A DNA stretch of 64,000 nt from Mucilaginibacter aquariorum (GCF_024498135.1 NZ_JANHOH010000013.1:56754-120753); one strand, 5' to 3'. Positions 1-10,113 are shown, counted from the first letter of the stretch. The notes: generated by a model from the letters alone, not told the origin. A program made the numbers and translations.

Positions 1-392
1 TACGAGGCTATCTCGTCCAGTATCACGCCGCGTTCCTTTTCCATTTCATCTGCCGGGAAGGTAGAGTGAAACAGGATATCTTCAAACAGATCTACCGCGC
101 GTTCTAAATGCTGTTTTAATAGCGACGCATGTATGCAGGTATATTCTTTTGTGGTGTAAGCGTTAAGGTCGGCACCAACCAGTTCCAGGCGGTTTAGTAT
201 CTGCGGAGTGTTGCGTCGTTCGGTTTCTTTAAATAACAAATGCTCTATAAAATGAGCGAGCCCCTCTTTATTGGGTAACTCATCGCGCGAGCCCGCATTA
301 AGCACAAAGCAGCAATGTGTAATGGGCGACGGAGAGTGTTTAAATAATATGCGGATGCCGTTTGGCAGCGCGTGAACATGGTGATCTGTCAT
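1..392 (-). CDS. M16-family zinc peptidase, N-terminal part (cut by window edge)
   Basis: The first 130 residues of a protein that runs off the left edge. It carries the inverted zinc motif HFIEH (residues 47-51), the signature of M16 (pitrilysin/processing-peptidase) metallopeptidases, within the usual context of an N-terminal beta strand (LPNGIRIL) and NAGSRDE. No signal peptide is seen, so a cytoplasmic or unusual peptidase is suggested, as in YmxG/PqqL-like single-chain forms. The ATG at 390-392 is the only good start. It diverges from the phosphoribosyltransferase gene with about 60 bases between them. The second zinc-ligand Glu would lie outside the window. Confidence 0.85.
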   Translation of the reverse strand, partial: MTDHHVHALPNGIRILFKHSPSPITHCCFVLNAGSRDELPNKEGLAHFIEHLLFKETERRNTPQILNRLELVGADLNAYTTKEYTCIHASLLKQHLERAVDLFEDILFHSTFPADEMEKERGVILDEIAS

Positions 393-453
393 AAAAGGTT
401 CAAAGATAGCGTATAAACATGCAAATTGTTTCGCCATTATGTATGTTTACACC

Positions 454-993
454 ATGAAATTACAAATTGACGATCTTGAGTTTGAACCATTGTTCTCGGC
501 CGAAAGCATACAGCAGCGTGTTGCTGAGGTGGCGCAGCAAATAAATAATGACTTTGAAGGCCGCCAGCCAATATTTGTAGGCATCCTAAATGGCAGTTTT
601 ATGTTCGCTGCCGACCTGGTTAAAGAAATTGTTGTACCATGCGAGGTCACATTTACCAAGCTGGCCTCTTACTTAGGCGGTCTATCAAGCACACGCACCA
701 TTCGCGATGATTTTGACCTGCACGTAAAAATTACAGGCAAGGATGTGATTTTAGTGGAAGATATAATTGACACAGGTAATACCATTAAATACCTGATAGA
801 AAAACTGCTTACACGCAACCCGGCCTCCATCACTGTTTGCACCCTGCTTTATAAACCAGATTCGGTTGAGCACAGCATTGAAGAATTAAAATATGTAGCC
901 TTCCAGATACCGAACCAATTTGTGGTAGGTTATGGCTTGGATTATAAAGAACTGGGCAGGAATTTAAAGGGGATATATAAGAAGATAGGATAA
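454..993 (+). CDS. hpt: Hypoxanthine phosphoribosyltransferase
   Basis: A 179-residue purine salvage enzyme converting hypoxanthine or guanine plus PRPP to IMP or GMP in the cytoplasm. The PRPP-binding loop VILVEDIIDTGNT (about residues 98-110) and the LNGSF loop near residue 45 are diagnostic, and the length fits the family. A longer frame begins at 439, but the ATG at 454 (MKLQID) matches the usual N terminus. The next gene starts one base after the stop, so the two are probably cotranscribed. Confidence 0.93.
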   Translation: MKLQIDDLEFEPLFSAESIQQRVAEVAQQINNDFEGRQPIFVGILNGSFMFAADLVKEIVVPCEVTFTKLASYLGGLSSTRTIRDDFDLHVKITGKDVILVEDIIDTGNTIKYLIEKLLTRNPASITVCTLLYKPDSVEHSIEELKYVAFQIPNQFVVGYGLDYKELGRNLKGIYKKIG

Positions 994-994
994 G

Positions 995-1579
995 ATGAGG
1001 AAATGTGTGTTGCTATTGGTTTTACTGCTGCCCCTATTTATAATGGCACAAAAGCCGGCTATAAACTACGGCCTTATTGATAGTAACGACCATTCTTTCG
1101 CATTTAAATCACTACACAATTCTTACGATAGTATTATTGCTTATACAACAGAAGGTTATTGGCAATCAAACAAAATAAACTACGCTGTAATAGTATTAAA
1201 AAAGGGAACATATTTTAAAGGCCTTCTGCATTTAGAACGAACAAAAAACAATAGATGGTCCGAGGCTGTGGTAAAGCTTAAAAAGGCAAACCCAACGGAA
1301 ACTAAAGCAATAATTGAACAGTTGAGCGCGTCAGGTTTATGGAAGCTTAGTCCGGATTCCTTAAATGATCAAAACAAAAAGAATCCGGATGGCAGTGTTG
1401 TAGCACTCACATTGCATGATGGGGTCAATTTCCGGTTCGAACTAATTTCGGCCAATAAGTTTTTAGCCATTGAAAGTTATGCGCCGGAATATTTTGTTGA
1501 AGAAATACTATACAGTACACAGCGCAGAAAGTTTATTAAGATAAGAGATAAATTTATGAAGGACTTTAAAGCCCTTTAA
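995..1579 (+). CDS. Exported protein of unknown function
   Basis: A 194-residue protein I do not recognise. Residues 1-18 form a clear signal peptide (MRKC, then a Leu-rich core, ending FIMA before QKP), so it is probably periplasmic or surface-located. The mature part is Lys-rich and mixed alpha/beta in appearance, with no cysteine pair or known catalytic motif. It begins one base after the hpt stop; its ribosome-binding site would lie in the hpt end, suggesting translational linkage. There is no evident functional relation to purine salvage. Confidence 0.7.
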   Translation: MRKCVLLLVLLLPLFIMAQKPAINYGLIDSNDHSFAFKSLHNSYDSIIAYTTEGYWQSNKINYAVIVLKKGTYFKGLLHLERTKNNRWSEAVVKLKKANPTETKAIIEQLSASGLWKLSPDSLNDQNKKNPDGSVVALTLHDGVNFRFELISANKFLAIESYAPEYFVEEILYSTQRRKFIKIRDKFMKDFKAL

Positions 1580-1833
1580 CTATATCCTATCCACTATTAT
1601 GTTGCTTAACAATTGTAGCGCTCCATCAATGTAAGCCACAGCACCAACACTTAACCGCGGGGTGGTTGCCTTTTTTGATCGGTAACAACAGCTTACGGCA
1701 TAGATACATCTTAAAAAGTATTGCTTACCCCTAAAAAGGGTGAAAAGCGGGTATTATTAGGGTGATATAAGGGAGAGAATAAGTAATGGATTTGCTTAGC
1801 TTTAGCTAATTAAAACCGCCTTATTCAATTCAA
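1580..1833. other. Intergenic region with weak terminator-like hairpin
   Basis: A 254-base gap. AACC and GGTT arms near 1652-1669, followed by a T-run, could form a weak intrinsic terminator for the hpt unit. The remaining sequence presumably holds the promoter of the amine oxidase gene, but I see no clean TAnnTTTG element and no ORF. Confidence 0.3.
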
Positions 1834-3576
1834 ATGGAAAATTACCTGCACGGTCTTCTGGATGAAGACAATGACCCCATTATTCAACAGTATTTAAAAT
1901 ATATTGACGAGGGGATCCCCAAAACAACTAAACCCAAAAATGTATTGATCATTGGTGCCGGAATGGCCGGTATGGTTTCGGCCGCTATGCTTAAACAGGC
2001 CGGGCACAACGTAACTATTGTTGAGGCCAATACAAGGGTAGGCGGCCGGATCAAAACCTTCCGGAACACAAAAGAAAAGCAATATTTTGAGGACGACAGC
2101 TCCTACGGAGAGGCTGGTGCAATGCGGATCCCCACTATCCACCAAATGGTGTTTAAATACATCAGTCAGCTAAACCTTAAAACCGAGCCCTTTTATTATG
2201 TTTCGGTTGATAAGGCGCAGGCCATAGCTTATCATAATAACCCACAAACAGCACCCATCCCGGACCGTACCCGCAACTCTGTTTTTTATGTGAACTACAG
2301 GCATGTTGTACAAAGTGAATATTTTAAACCAGGTGCAAATATTAACGAACTGCTGGATTATAACCTGGAAACCAGCGAGCAAAACCTTTATGAAAACCAG
2401 CGGGCAGATGTTTTACTGGCCAATGTTTTAAACCCCTTAAAAGCCTTTATCGCGCAAGACCCATTAAAGAACTGGCCGCTGTTAATAGAACGTTACGGCG
2501 AATATTCGATGCGGCGTTTTTTGGTTGAGCAAACCCTTTATTCTGATAATGCCATTGAAATGATAGGTGTGCTGCAAAACCTGGAATCGCGTATGGCGTA
2601 TGATTTTCTGCAAAGTTTCATCGAATCTAACATCATAAAAGATTCTACGCAGTTTGTACAAATTGTTGGCGGCACAGACCTGCTTACCACCGAGTTTTTT
2701 AAAGCCCACGACTTGAAGGACAATACTTACTTTGATTGCCGGGTAACCGATTTGTTTATAGATAAAACAACCAACAAGGTCAAAATAAAAACACATGTGG
2801 AGGTGGAGCGGAGCCACGAGTTTTATGAGAAGAAGGGTTACGAGAAGATGGAGACCCCTATTGAAGACAGGGAATTTGACGAAGTAATTGTTACCATTCC
2901 GTTTTCGGCCTTAAGGCATGTATATATAACGCCGGGTTTTGCCCAGCTAAAACGTAAAGCCATCCGGGAGCTTCATTATGATTCGGCTACAAAAATATTA
3001 ATCGAATTTAGGGAAAGATGGTGGGAGCAGGCGCCTTACAATATTGTAGGCGGTGGTACCATTACCGATCTGTCTAACCGGTTTGTTTATTATCCAAGCA
3101 TGGATATCGGCACAAAGTATGGCGTGATACTGGCCGCCTATTGCTGGAGCGATGAGGCAAGCCGCTGGGATTCTATGGATGATGACGAGCGCTATTTCTA
3201 CGCCCTTAAAAACCTGGCCATAATGCATGCGCCAAACGACCCGGCCGAGCAGGAGAGGATAAAAAGCCTGGCCGTAATGACGATAGACAAAGAGAAGCGC
3301 GAAGTAGAGCTGACAAGCAAAAACAGGGTGATAGGTGCTGCTACCCAAAGCTGGATGCGCGACCCTTACGCCTTTGGCGAAGCCGCGATATTTAACCCGG
3401 GCCAACTGCATTTATTACAAAAGCATATCATATCAACCGAATGGGGTGGCCGGGCGCATTTTGCCGGCGAGCATACGTCGCTTAAACATGCCTGGATAGA
3501 GGGCGCCATTGAATCGGGCATCCGTACCGCGCTGGAGGTGAACGAAACAACAGGTAACCTTAATAACCCCAAATAA
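1834..3576 (+). CDS. FAD-dependent amine oxidase (L-amino-acid/monoamine oxidase family)
   Basis: A 580-residue flavoprotein of the amine oxidase superfamily. The FAD-binding Rossmann motif GAGMAG is at residues 41-46, the acidic residue that binds the ribose at about 64 (VEAN), and the GGRIKT motif at 70-75. The C-terminal FAD motif FAGEHTS is at about 543-549, followed by WIEGAIESG. Members oxidise amines or L-amino acids to aldehydes or 2-oxo acids with ammonia and peroxide. There is no signal peptide. A ThDP decarboxylase starts two bases downstream, which favours an amino-acid oxidase giving a 2-oxo acid for that enzyme. The substrate cannot be told from sequence alone. Confidence 0.85.
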   Translation: MENYLHGLLDEDNDPIIQQYLKYIDEGIPKTTKPKNVLIIGAGMAGMVSAAMLKQAGHNVTIVEANTRVGGRIKTFRNTKEKQYFEDDSSYGEAGAMRIPTIHQMVFKYISQLNLKTEPFYYVSVDKAQAIAYHNNPQTAPIPDRTRNSVFYVNYRHVVQSEYFKPGANINELLDYNLETSEQNLYENQRADVLLANVLNPLKAFIAQDPLKNWPLLIERYGEYSMRRFLVEQTLYSDNAIEMIGVLQNLESRMAYDFLQSFIESNIIKDSTQFVQIVGGTDLLTTEFFKAHDLKDNTYFDCRVTDLFIDKTTNKVKIKTHVEVERSHEFYEKKGYEKMETPIEDREFDEVIVTIPFSALRHVYITPGFAQLKRKAIRELHYDSATKILIEFRERWWEQAPYNIVGGGTITDLSNRFVYYPSMDIGTKYGVILAAYCWSDEASRWDSMDDDERYFYALKNLAIMHAPNDPAEQERIKSLAVMTIDKEKREVELTSKNRVIGAATQSWMRDPYAFGEAAIFNPGQLHLLQKHIISTEWGGRAHFAGEHTSLKHAWIEGAIESGIRTALEVNETTGNLNNPK

Positions 3577-3577
3577 A

Positions 3578-5341
3578 ATGGCCGAAACAGAAATAACAGT
3601 AGCAAAATACTTGCAGATAAGGCTGGAGCAAATGGGGCTTAACCATTTGTTTGGCATAGCAGGGAACTACACCGCGCCATTTTTAAACACCATTTTGGAA
3701 GATAAGAGGGCTAAAATTGAAGTAATAAACGACACCAACGAAATAAACGCGGGCCACTGCGCCGATGCTTACGCCCGGTTAAGGGGCTTTTCGGCAGTGG
3801 CGGTAACTTATGGGGTGGGGGCTTTTACCTTGCTTAACTCGGTAGCGGGTTCTTTTGTAGAACATTGCCCGGTACTGGTTATCAATGGCGCGCCTACCAG
3901 CAGCGATCAATTAAAGAATATAGCCCAGGGTATGCTGGCATCGCACATGACGGGCGATATGTACAGTAATATAAACGTTTACCGCAACGTAACGGTGGCC
4001 GCAGAGCAGGTAACCAGTTGTGTTGACGCGCCATATAAGATAGATGCCGTGCTGGATGCCTGTATCTTATACGGCAAGCCGGTTTACCTGGAAGTTTTTG
4101 AAGATGTATGGCGTATGAAATGCGCCCCACCAACCGCCCCATTAATTGTAAAAGTTTTAAAGGGCTGTAGAGAGAATGCCCGCAAGGCAGCAGAACATGT
4201 GGCGGCAATGGCGGTAAACAAAAAAATTATTTTTTGGGGTGGCGAAGAGATCCAGCGCTATGGTATTCAAAAAGAATTTTTAGAACTGATCGAAGAAACC
4301 GATACAGAATTTGTTACCTCCATATTGGGTAAATCCATCGTATCCGAAGATCACCCTAATTTTAAGGGGGTGTTTAATGGTAATGCTTCACCAAAAGATG
4401 TAAAGGAACGTTTTGAAAAAGCCGATCTTAAAATATGCCTTGGGGTATGGACAACCGGCAAAAACTTAGGCGGCTTTGATGTTTGGAAAGACGATACAGT
4501 ATTGGCAAACCACAGCGGTGTTAGAATAGGCGCGGGGTACGAACCCAATGTATCGCTTAAAGATTTTATGATCTTTTTAAAAGAGGAACTGATCAAAGTG
4601 AAATTTAAGGCATTCCAGATGTATGGTTCCCGGGTGCTTAAATCCTCCTTTTTTGTGGCGGGGGGTATAGGCCAGGCTATTAAAGCAGAGGTGCCCGTTA
4701 CTTTCGACCTGTTTTTTGGCCGCATGAACAGCTTTATAAACGGCAGCCATGTAGTGATATCAGACGCCGGCTTCCCCTTGCTGGGAGCGCAGGGTATCCA
4801 CATTGCCGAGCCGAATGGTTTTGTCGCGCAGGCGTCGTGGCTGTCTATCGGTTACTCGGTACCGGCAGCAACGGGCGTAAAATGCGCCCGGCCAGATAAA
4901 CGCGCGGTGGTATTTGTGGGCGATGGCGCGTTCCAAGAGACCTGCCAGGCAATATCCACCCAAAATAAGCTAAAGCATAATACCATTGTTTTTGTGCTGG
5001 ATAACGGCATCTACGGCATTGAGCAAATGCTGGTTAACCCAAACCCTTTCCGCGGAAAAGATAAAGTAGACTACGACCTGCCCGACCTGAACACGGTTTA
5101 TGCCTACAACGATATGCACCCCTGGAAATATGCCAAACTGGTAGATGTATTTGGCGGCAAGGGCTTTGAGGTAAACAATATGGACGAACTGGAGGATGTG
5201 TTAACCCAACTGGATACCATAACCGAAAACACCATTATCCATGTGCACTTGCCCAAAACGGATATCCCCGAAGCGATAGCCTACAAAAACGCCAAACCCG
5301 GCGAAGACGAGTTTTTGAATAAAAAGTGGAGTTTATGTTAG
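3578..5341 (+). CDS. ThDP-dependent 2-oxoacid decarboxylase (pyruvate/indolepyruvate decarboxylase family)
   Basis: A 587-residue thiamine-diphosphate enzyme. The catalytic Glu lies in NEINAGHCADAYAR (E55), as in pyruvate and indolepyruvate decarboxylases. The ThDP/Mg motif starts GDGAFQ (about residue 447) and ends at LDNGIYGIEQ, with DN where NN is commonest. A single His (ASHMTGD, near residue 124) sits where many family members have a His-His pair. Three domains (PYR, central, PP) fit the length. Following an amine oxidase after one spacer base, it probably decarboxylates the 2-oxo acid made by its neighbour to an aldehyde, an Ehrlich-type route. Phenyl- or indolepyruvate as substrate is inference. 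Confidence 0.85.
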   Translation: MAETEITVAKYLQIRLEQMGLNHLFGIAGNYTAPFLNTILEDKRAKIEVINDTNEINAGHCADAYARLRGFSAVAVTYGVGAFTLLNSVAGSFVEHCPVLVINGAPTSSDQLKNIAQGMLASHMTGDMYSNINVYRNVTVAAEQVTSCVDAPYKIDAVLDACILYGKPVYLEVFEDVWRMKCAPPTAPLIVKVLKGCRENARKAAEHVAAMAVNKKIIFWGGEEIQRYGIQKEFLELIEETDTEFVTSILGKSIVSEDHPNFKGVFNGNASPKDVKERFEKADLKICLGVWTTGKNLGGFDVWKDDTVLANHSGVRIGAGYEPNVSLKDFMIFLKEELIKVKFKAFQMYGSRVLKSSFFVAGGIGQAIKAEVPVTFDLFFGRMNSFINGSHVVISDAGFPLLGAQGIHIAEPNGFVAQASWLSIGYSVPAATGVKCARPDKRAVVFVGDGAFQETCQAISTQNKLKHNTIVFVLDNGIYGIEQMLVNPNPFRGKDKVDYDLPDLNTVYAYNDMHPWKYAKLVDVFGGKGFEVNNMDELEDVLTQLDTITENTIIHVHLPKTDIPEAIAYKNAKPGEDEFLNKKWSLC

Positions 5342-5423
5342 TAATATGTGATTAGTTGAAATGTCGGGTAATGGTTATTATCCGGCATTTTAATTTAATG
5401 CTGCACCGGGATCGGGGTAAGGA

Positions 5424-5457
5424 TTTGATGGGGATATAAAGAAGGTTTGTATCTTTG
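5424..5457 (+). promoter_or_regulatory. Bacteroidota-type promoter
   Basis: TTTG at 5424-5427, 22 bases, then TATCTTTG at 5450-5457, matching the TTTG/TAnnTTTG consensus of this phylum. It overlaps an upstream ATG at 5447, which supports the ATG at 5483 as the real start of the following gene. Confidence 0.65.
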
Positions 5458-5482
5458 CAATACTAATGACCATATCACATTC

Positions 5483-6609
5483 ATGAATTACCTGAAATTT
5501 TTTAAGAAAGCGTTCTTAGCTGTCATATGCCTACTATTGACCAATTTGGCCAAGGCGCAAGTACAGGACACAACTATTTATTATTATAAACAAATAGGCG
5601 AAGGCTCTATACCTGTCGCTTCTGCAGATAGTGCAGATTACTTTAGAATAATCCCGCCGTTTACACCTAAAGATGACCTAATAGAGATAAAGATTATTAT
5701 AAGGATGGCACAGTGAAATTTGTTGGGAACGGAAAAAGGATTTCATTTAATCAATATAACGGCAATTTTTCTTATAGCGGCCAATGCATCAGCTTTTATC
5801 CATCGGGAAAAAGAAAAAGTATTATAAACTATGGTGATTTTGGGAAAGAAGGCTTTGAATATTGGTACTATCCTAATGGGAAAATGTTCAAATTGATTAA
5901 GAACGAAGCAAACGAAAATAGAAAGTTTTTTCCAAATGGTGAACTGATAGATTTTTATGACACTAATGGCGCGCAAATTTGCAAAGACGGCTTTGGTAAT
6001 AGTATTGAATACGACCAACTATCAAAGGAAACCGTTATGGAAGGCCCAATTGTTAATGGGAAAAAAGAAGGCGCATGGACGGGTAAAATACCGTTTATTG
6101 ATTCAGGAAAATATGTTTTGGTTTATAAAAATGATGAGCCTATCTCAGGGCTGGGATACGATAGTTTGGGTAAATCGTATTCATTTAATGAAGTTTTTTC
6201 AACCACCGAGTATATCAATGGTCCGACGAATTTTATTTCGGAGATAAAAAAGAGTCTCAAAGCATATAACTTGCCGAAAGCGGATATTGATTCTGCAATT
6301 CTTTCGTTCATTGTAGATGAAAGCGGGCGGTTAATGCAATTGAGTACATTGAAGCCCACCACTCCTGAATTGTTAAAAGCACTAAAAGAATCATTAAGCA
6401 AACAGCCCAACTGGTCTCCTACAAAACTATATGGCGTACCGTTGAAAACAAAAGTTATCTTGGCTCTAAATATAAGCCATGGACACAAAGGTAATTCTTA
6501 TTTTACTAAACTGATATATACCTTGAGGCCGCTATATAAGGAGAAAGAATTAAATATATCTCATTTGATGTCTACTTACATGAACAAGAATTCAATAATA
6601 AGGAGATAA
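5483..6609 (+). pseudogene. Exported MORN-like/TonB-C-like protein, interrupted by a frameshift
   Basis: Two frames look like one gene. The first (5483-5716) begins with a signal peptide ending NLAKAQ and continues through DTTIYYYKQ. The second (open through 5713-6609, with only a GTG at 5713) carries repeated segments such as YPSGKRK, YPNGKM and FPNGEL, typical of MORN-like variant repeats, then a domain ending QPNWSPTKLYGVPLKTKV that resembles a TonB C-terminal fold. Reading the second frame upstream gives DKDYYKDGTVKFVG, exactly what this family has before its repeats, so the shift lies at about 5677-5695 and equals one missing base (or two extra). A sequencing error or a genuine null allele are both possible. 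Confidence 0.7.
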
Positions 6610-6625
6610 ACAAAAACACCATTAC

Positions 6626-9600
6626 CTACACCCCAACCACCGTCATTTCGCTCAATATCTCGAGCGCTTCATCAATATTGGCAATGCGGTCTACGCTTAG
6701 GCGAAGGGTGTTTTTTACTTCCTTAAGATTGGTTCGGCGTGGGTTGCGTTGTACAAACTCCAGCACTTCTTTAAAGGCTTCTGTCTCAAAATAGGCCGAT
6801 TGCTGATTGGCGATAAAATATCCGCGCAGCACATTCTTTTTCAGCGATACTTTCTCGAAGCCGATAGCTTTACCCAGCCATTGCAGGCGCATGGAGTTAA
6901 GCAGGTCGTGTACTTGCGCTGGGATAGGGCCAAACCTGTCATGCAGTTGCTGTTTAAAGGCCTGTAGTTCGGTTTCGTTTTCCAGCTTGCTTAGCTCGGT
7001 GTAGAGGTTATAGCGCTCGCCTATGTTGGTTACATATTCATCAGGGATCAGGATCTCCTGGTCGGTATCTATCTGGGTGAAACTGATAAACGGCCTTGGC
7101 TTATCATCCGGGAATACGCCTTTAAACTCATCTTCTTTCAGTTCCTGAATAGCTTCGTCCAATATCTTGTGGTACATCTCAAAGCCAATTTCGGCAATAA
7201 ACCCACTTTGTTCGGCACCCAACAGGTTACCGCTCCCGCGAATGTCCAGATCGCGCATGGCTACGTTAAAACCGCTGCCCAGGTCACTGAATTCTTCAAT
7301 AGCGCTCAGGCGTTTGCGGGCCTCATTGGTCAATGTTGATAATGGCGGACTCAGCAAATAACAATACGCTTTCTTATTACTTCGCCCAACACGGCCGCGC
7401 ATCTGGTGCAGATCGCTCAGGCCAAACATGTGGGCGTGGTTAATAATAATGGTGTTGGCGTTGGGGATATCCAAACCAGCCTCTATAATGGTGGTAGCCA
7501 CTAAAACATCATACTCGTGGTTCACAAATTTCAGCATCACATCTTCCAGCGCGTCGCCCTCCAATTGCCCGTGGGCAATGCCAACACGTGCTTTGGGCAC
7601 CAGTTTGTGGATCATGCCCCCAAGCTGCGGCAGATCGGCCACGCGGTTATGGATAAAGAACACTTGCCCTTCACGCTCAATTTCGTGTTCAACGGCTTCT
7701 TTAATCAGTGTATCGTTAAACACATGCAGCTCGGTAACCACCGGCTGGCGGTTTGGCGGCGGGGTTGATATGATGGAAAGATCGCGCGCGCCCATCAGTG
7801 AAAAATGCAGGGTGCGTGGTATTGGTGTAGCCGTTAAGGTAAGGGTATCTACATTGGCGCGCATCTGTTTTAACTTCTCTTTGGTAGATACGCCAAACTT
7901 TTGCTCCTCGTCAATGATCATCAGCCCCAGGTCTTTAAACTTAACATCCTTGCTCACCAAACGGTGTGTGCCTATGATGATATCTACCTTGCCTTCTTTT
8001 AATCCCGTAAGGGTATCCTTTATCTGCTTGCTGCTTTTAAAGCGATTTACGTAATCAATATTTACCGGGAACCCTTTTAGCCTGTCGCTGAAAGTTTTGT
8101 AATGCTGGGCCGCTAAAATGGTTGTGGGGACAAGTATGGCTACCTGCTTACTGTCTGCTACGGCTTTAAACGCGGCGCGCACGGCTATCTCGGTTTTACC
8201 GAAGCCAACGTCGCCACAGATCAGCCTATCCATAGGGTGGGGCGATTCCATATCTTTCTTAAAGTCAACGGTGGCTTTTTCCTGGTCCGGGGTATCTTCG
8301 TAAAGGAATGATGCCTCCAGCTCGGTTTGCAAATAACTATCCGGCGAAAAAGCATTTCCGTCCTGTGCTTTACGCAGGGCGTATAACTTTATCAGGTCGC
8401 GGGCGATGTCTTTAACTTTTTTTTTTGTGGTTTTTTTGAGGCGCTCCCAGGTGTCTGTTCCCAGCTTGTTCATGCGAGGCTGGGTGCCTTCTTTACCGCT
8501 GTATTTGCTGATGCGGTTAAGCGAGTTAATGTTCACATAAAGCAGATCATTATCCGCATAAACCAAACGGATCATCTCCTGTGTTTTGCCGTTCACCTCA
8601 ACCTTTTCCAGGCCGGCGTATTTGCCAATACCGTGGTCAATATGGGTAACAAAATCGCCGGGTTTCAGGTCGCGCAGCTCTTTAAGAGTAATAGCCTGCG
8701 ATCGCTGGTAGCCCTTTTTTAATTTGTATTTATAATAACGGTCGAAGATCTGGTGATCGGTATAACAGGCCAGCTTTTGTTCGCGGTCAATAAAGCCTTC
8801 GCGGATGCTGATGCTTACCGGGGTAAACTTAACCGTTTTATCCAGGTCTTCCAGGATGGCGTAAAGTCGCTCTACCTGCCGTGCCGAATCCGTGAGGATA
8901 TAGTTCTCAATCTTTTCGGTTTCGTTATTCTTAAAATTATGTATCAGCAGACTAAAATCTTTATTGAAAGATGGCTGCGGGCGCATGTCAAAGTTGATAG
9001 GGGTGCTATCGGTATAAAAGAATTGCTTGCCAAACTCTACCAATGCAAAATCGTGCAGCTGGTCGGCAATTAGTTTTTCATCGGTAAAGCTGAACTTTGG
9101 GTCAATCCAATCAGGGTTTTGGTTTTTATCTTCTGCAGATAAAGCCTTCCACAGCTGGTTAGCTTTTTTATGCCCGGTTTGGATGATATCCAGCGTAAAC
9201 TGCACATCTTTTATCCACACTTGCGTATCGGGCTCCACATATTCCAGCAGGGAAATATTATTCTCTGTTAAAAACTTGGACTGTACGTTGGGTACAATGG
9301 TGATGTTTTTCACCTGCTCTACCGATAACTGGGTTTCTATTTCGAACGTGCGGATAGACTCTATCAGATCTCCAAAAAACTCTATCCGGTAAGGCAGATC
9401 GTGCGAGAAAGAGAAGATATCTACAATACCGCCGCGAACAGAGAACTGCCCCGGTTCGTAAACAAAATCAACCCGGTCAAAATCATACTCCACCAAAAAC
9501 TCGGTGATAAAATCTATCCCCAGTTTATTGTTTACTGCAATTTCTAGCGTGTTTTTCTCCAGCGATGAGCGGTCTATTACCTTTTCGGCCAGGGCCTCGG

Positions 9601-9976
9601 GATAAGTTACTATCAGCTGGCCGTATTCGGCAGCATGGTTCAGCTCGTTCAAGACCTCGGCACGGGCAAGTACATTGGCACTGTCCGGCTGGGTAAATTC
9701 AAAAGCTTTGCGGTATGATGATGGGAAAAGCAGAACATCCTTGCCGGTAAGGTTTTCCAGGTCGGCTAAGAAGTAAGAGGCTTCTTCGCGTTCGGGCAGT
9801 ACAAATATCATGTGCTTGTGCTGCAAAAAATACAATGCTGCCGCCATGGCCGCATCACCCGATCCGACTAAACCCCGAAGCTGTATCCTTGGATTTTTAC
9901 GGGCATTTAAGGCTTGCGCCAATGCCTTTATCCGATCGTCAGCTTTGTATCGCTCTAATATATCACGGATGTTCAA
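6626..9976 (-). CDS. mfd: Transcription-repair coupling factor Mfd
   Basis: About 1116 residues. Mfd releases RNA polymerase stalled at DNA lesions and recruits UvrA. In order: UvrB-like N-terminal domains, the CarD-like RNA-polymerase-interacting domain (about 435-495, with GDFVTHIDHGIGKYAG), a RecG-like translocase with Walker A GDVGFGKTE (about 585), the box DEEQ (about 688), TATPIPRT, and the C-terminal TRCF domain. The open frame extends to an ATG at 10021, but the family start (NIRDILERYK) corresponds to a TTG at 9974-9976, and a promoter element lies between the two. I therefore prefer the TTG start. Confidence 0.95.
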   Translation of the reverse strand: MNIRDILERYKADDRIKALAQALNARKNPRIQLRGLVGSGDAAMAAALYFLQHKHMIFVLPEREEASYFLADLENLTGKDVLLFPSSYRKAFEFTQPDSANVLARAEVLNELNHAAEYGQLIVTYPEALAEKVIDRSSLEKNTLEIAVNNKLGIDFITEFLVEYDFDRVDFVYEPGQFSVRGGIVDIFSFSHDLPYRIEFFGDLIESIRTFEIETQLSVEQVKNITIVPNVQSKFLTENNISLLEYVEPDTQVWIKDVQFTLDIIQTGHKKANQLWKALSAEDKNQNPDWIDPKFSFTDEKLIADQLHDFALVEFGKQFFYTDSTPINFDMRPQPSFNKDFSLLIHNFKNNETEKIENYILTDSARQVERLYAILEDLDKTVKFTPVSISIREGFIDREQKLACYTDHQIFDRYYKYKLKKGYQRSQAITLKELRDLKPGDFVTHIDHGIGKYAGLEKVEVNGKTQEMIRLVYADNDLLYVNINSLNRISKYSGKEGTQPRMNKLGTDTWERLKKTTKKKVKDIARDLIKLYALRKAQDGNAFSPDSYLQTELEASFLYEDTPDQEKATVDFKKDMESPHPMDRLICGDVGFGKTEIAVRAAFKAVADSKQVAILVPTTILAAQHYKTFSDRLKGFPVNIDYVNRFKSSKQIKDTLTGLKEGKVDIIIGTHRLVSKDVKFKDLGLMIIDEEQKFGVSTKEKLKQMRANVDTLTLTATPIPRTLHFSLMGARDLSIISTPPPNRQPVVTELHVFNDTLIKEAVEHEIEREGQVFFIHNRVADLPQLGGMIHKLVPKARVGIAHGQLEGDALEDVMLKFVNHEYDVLVATTIIEAGLDIPNANTIIINHAHMFGLSDLHQMRGRVGRSNKKAYCYLLSPPLSTLTNEARKRLSAIEEFSDLGSGFNVAMRDLDIRGSGNLLGAEQSGFIAEIGFEMYHKILDEAIQELKEDEFKGVFPDDKPRPFISFTQIDTDQEILIPDEYVTNIGERYNLYTELSKLENETELQAFKQQLHDRFGPIPAQVHDLLNSMRLQWLGKAIGFEKVSLKKNVLRGYFIANQQSAYFETEAFKEVLEFVQRNPRRTNLKEVKNTLRLSVDRIANIDEALEILSEMTVVGV

Positions 9977-9983
9977 AACGCTG

Positions 9984-9991
9984 CAAATATA
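9984..9991 (-). promoter_or_regulatory. -7 element of mfd promoter
   Basis: On the minus strand this reads TATATTTG, fitting TAnnTTTG, seven bases before the proposed TTG start of mfd. No convincing -33 TTG is visible. If used, the mRNA would have almost no leader. Confidence 0.45.
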
Positions 9992-10113
9992 TGTAAAAAA
10001 GGCTTTTTTATTCGCCCGCAATATTTATCACGAAATTTAAGCAAACAATTTGCACTTATGTTTACTTTTAAATGATATTTCAGAACTACAACAAGTACCA
10101 AACTTTATACAAC

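Noticed and set aside
5677..5716. Programmed -1 frameshift in the MORN-like gene
   Set aside because: No slippery heptamer or downstream structure; a mutation or sequencing error is simpler.
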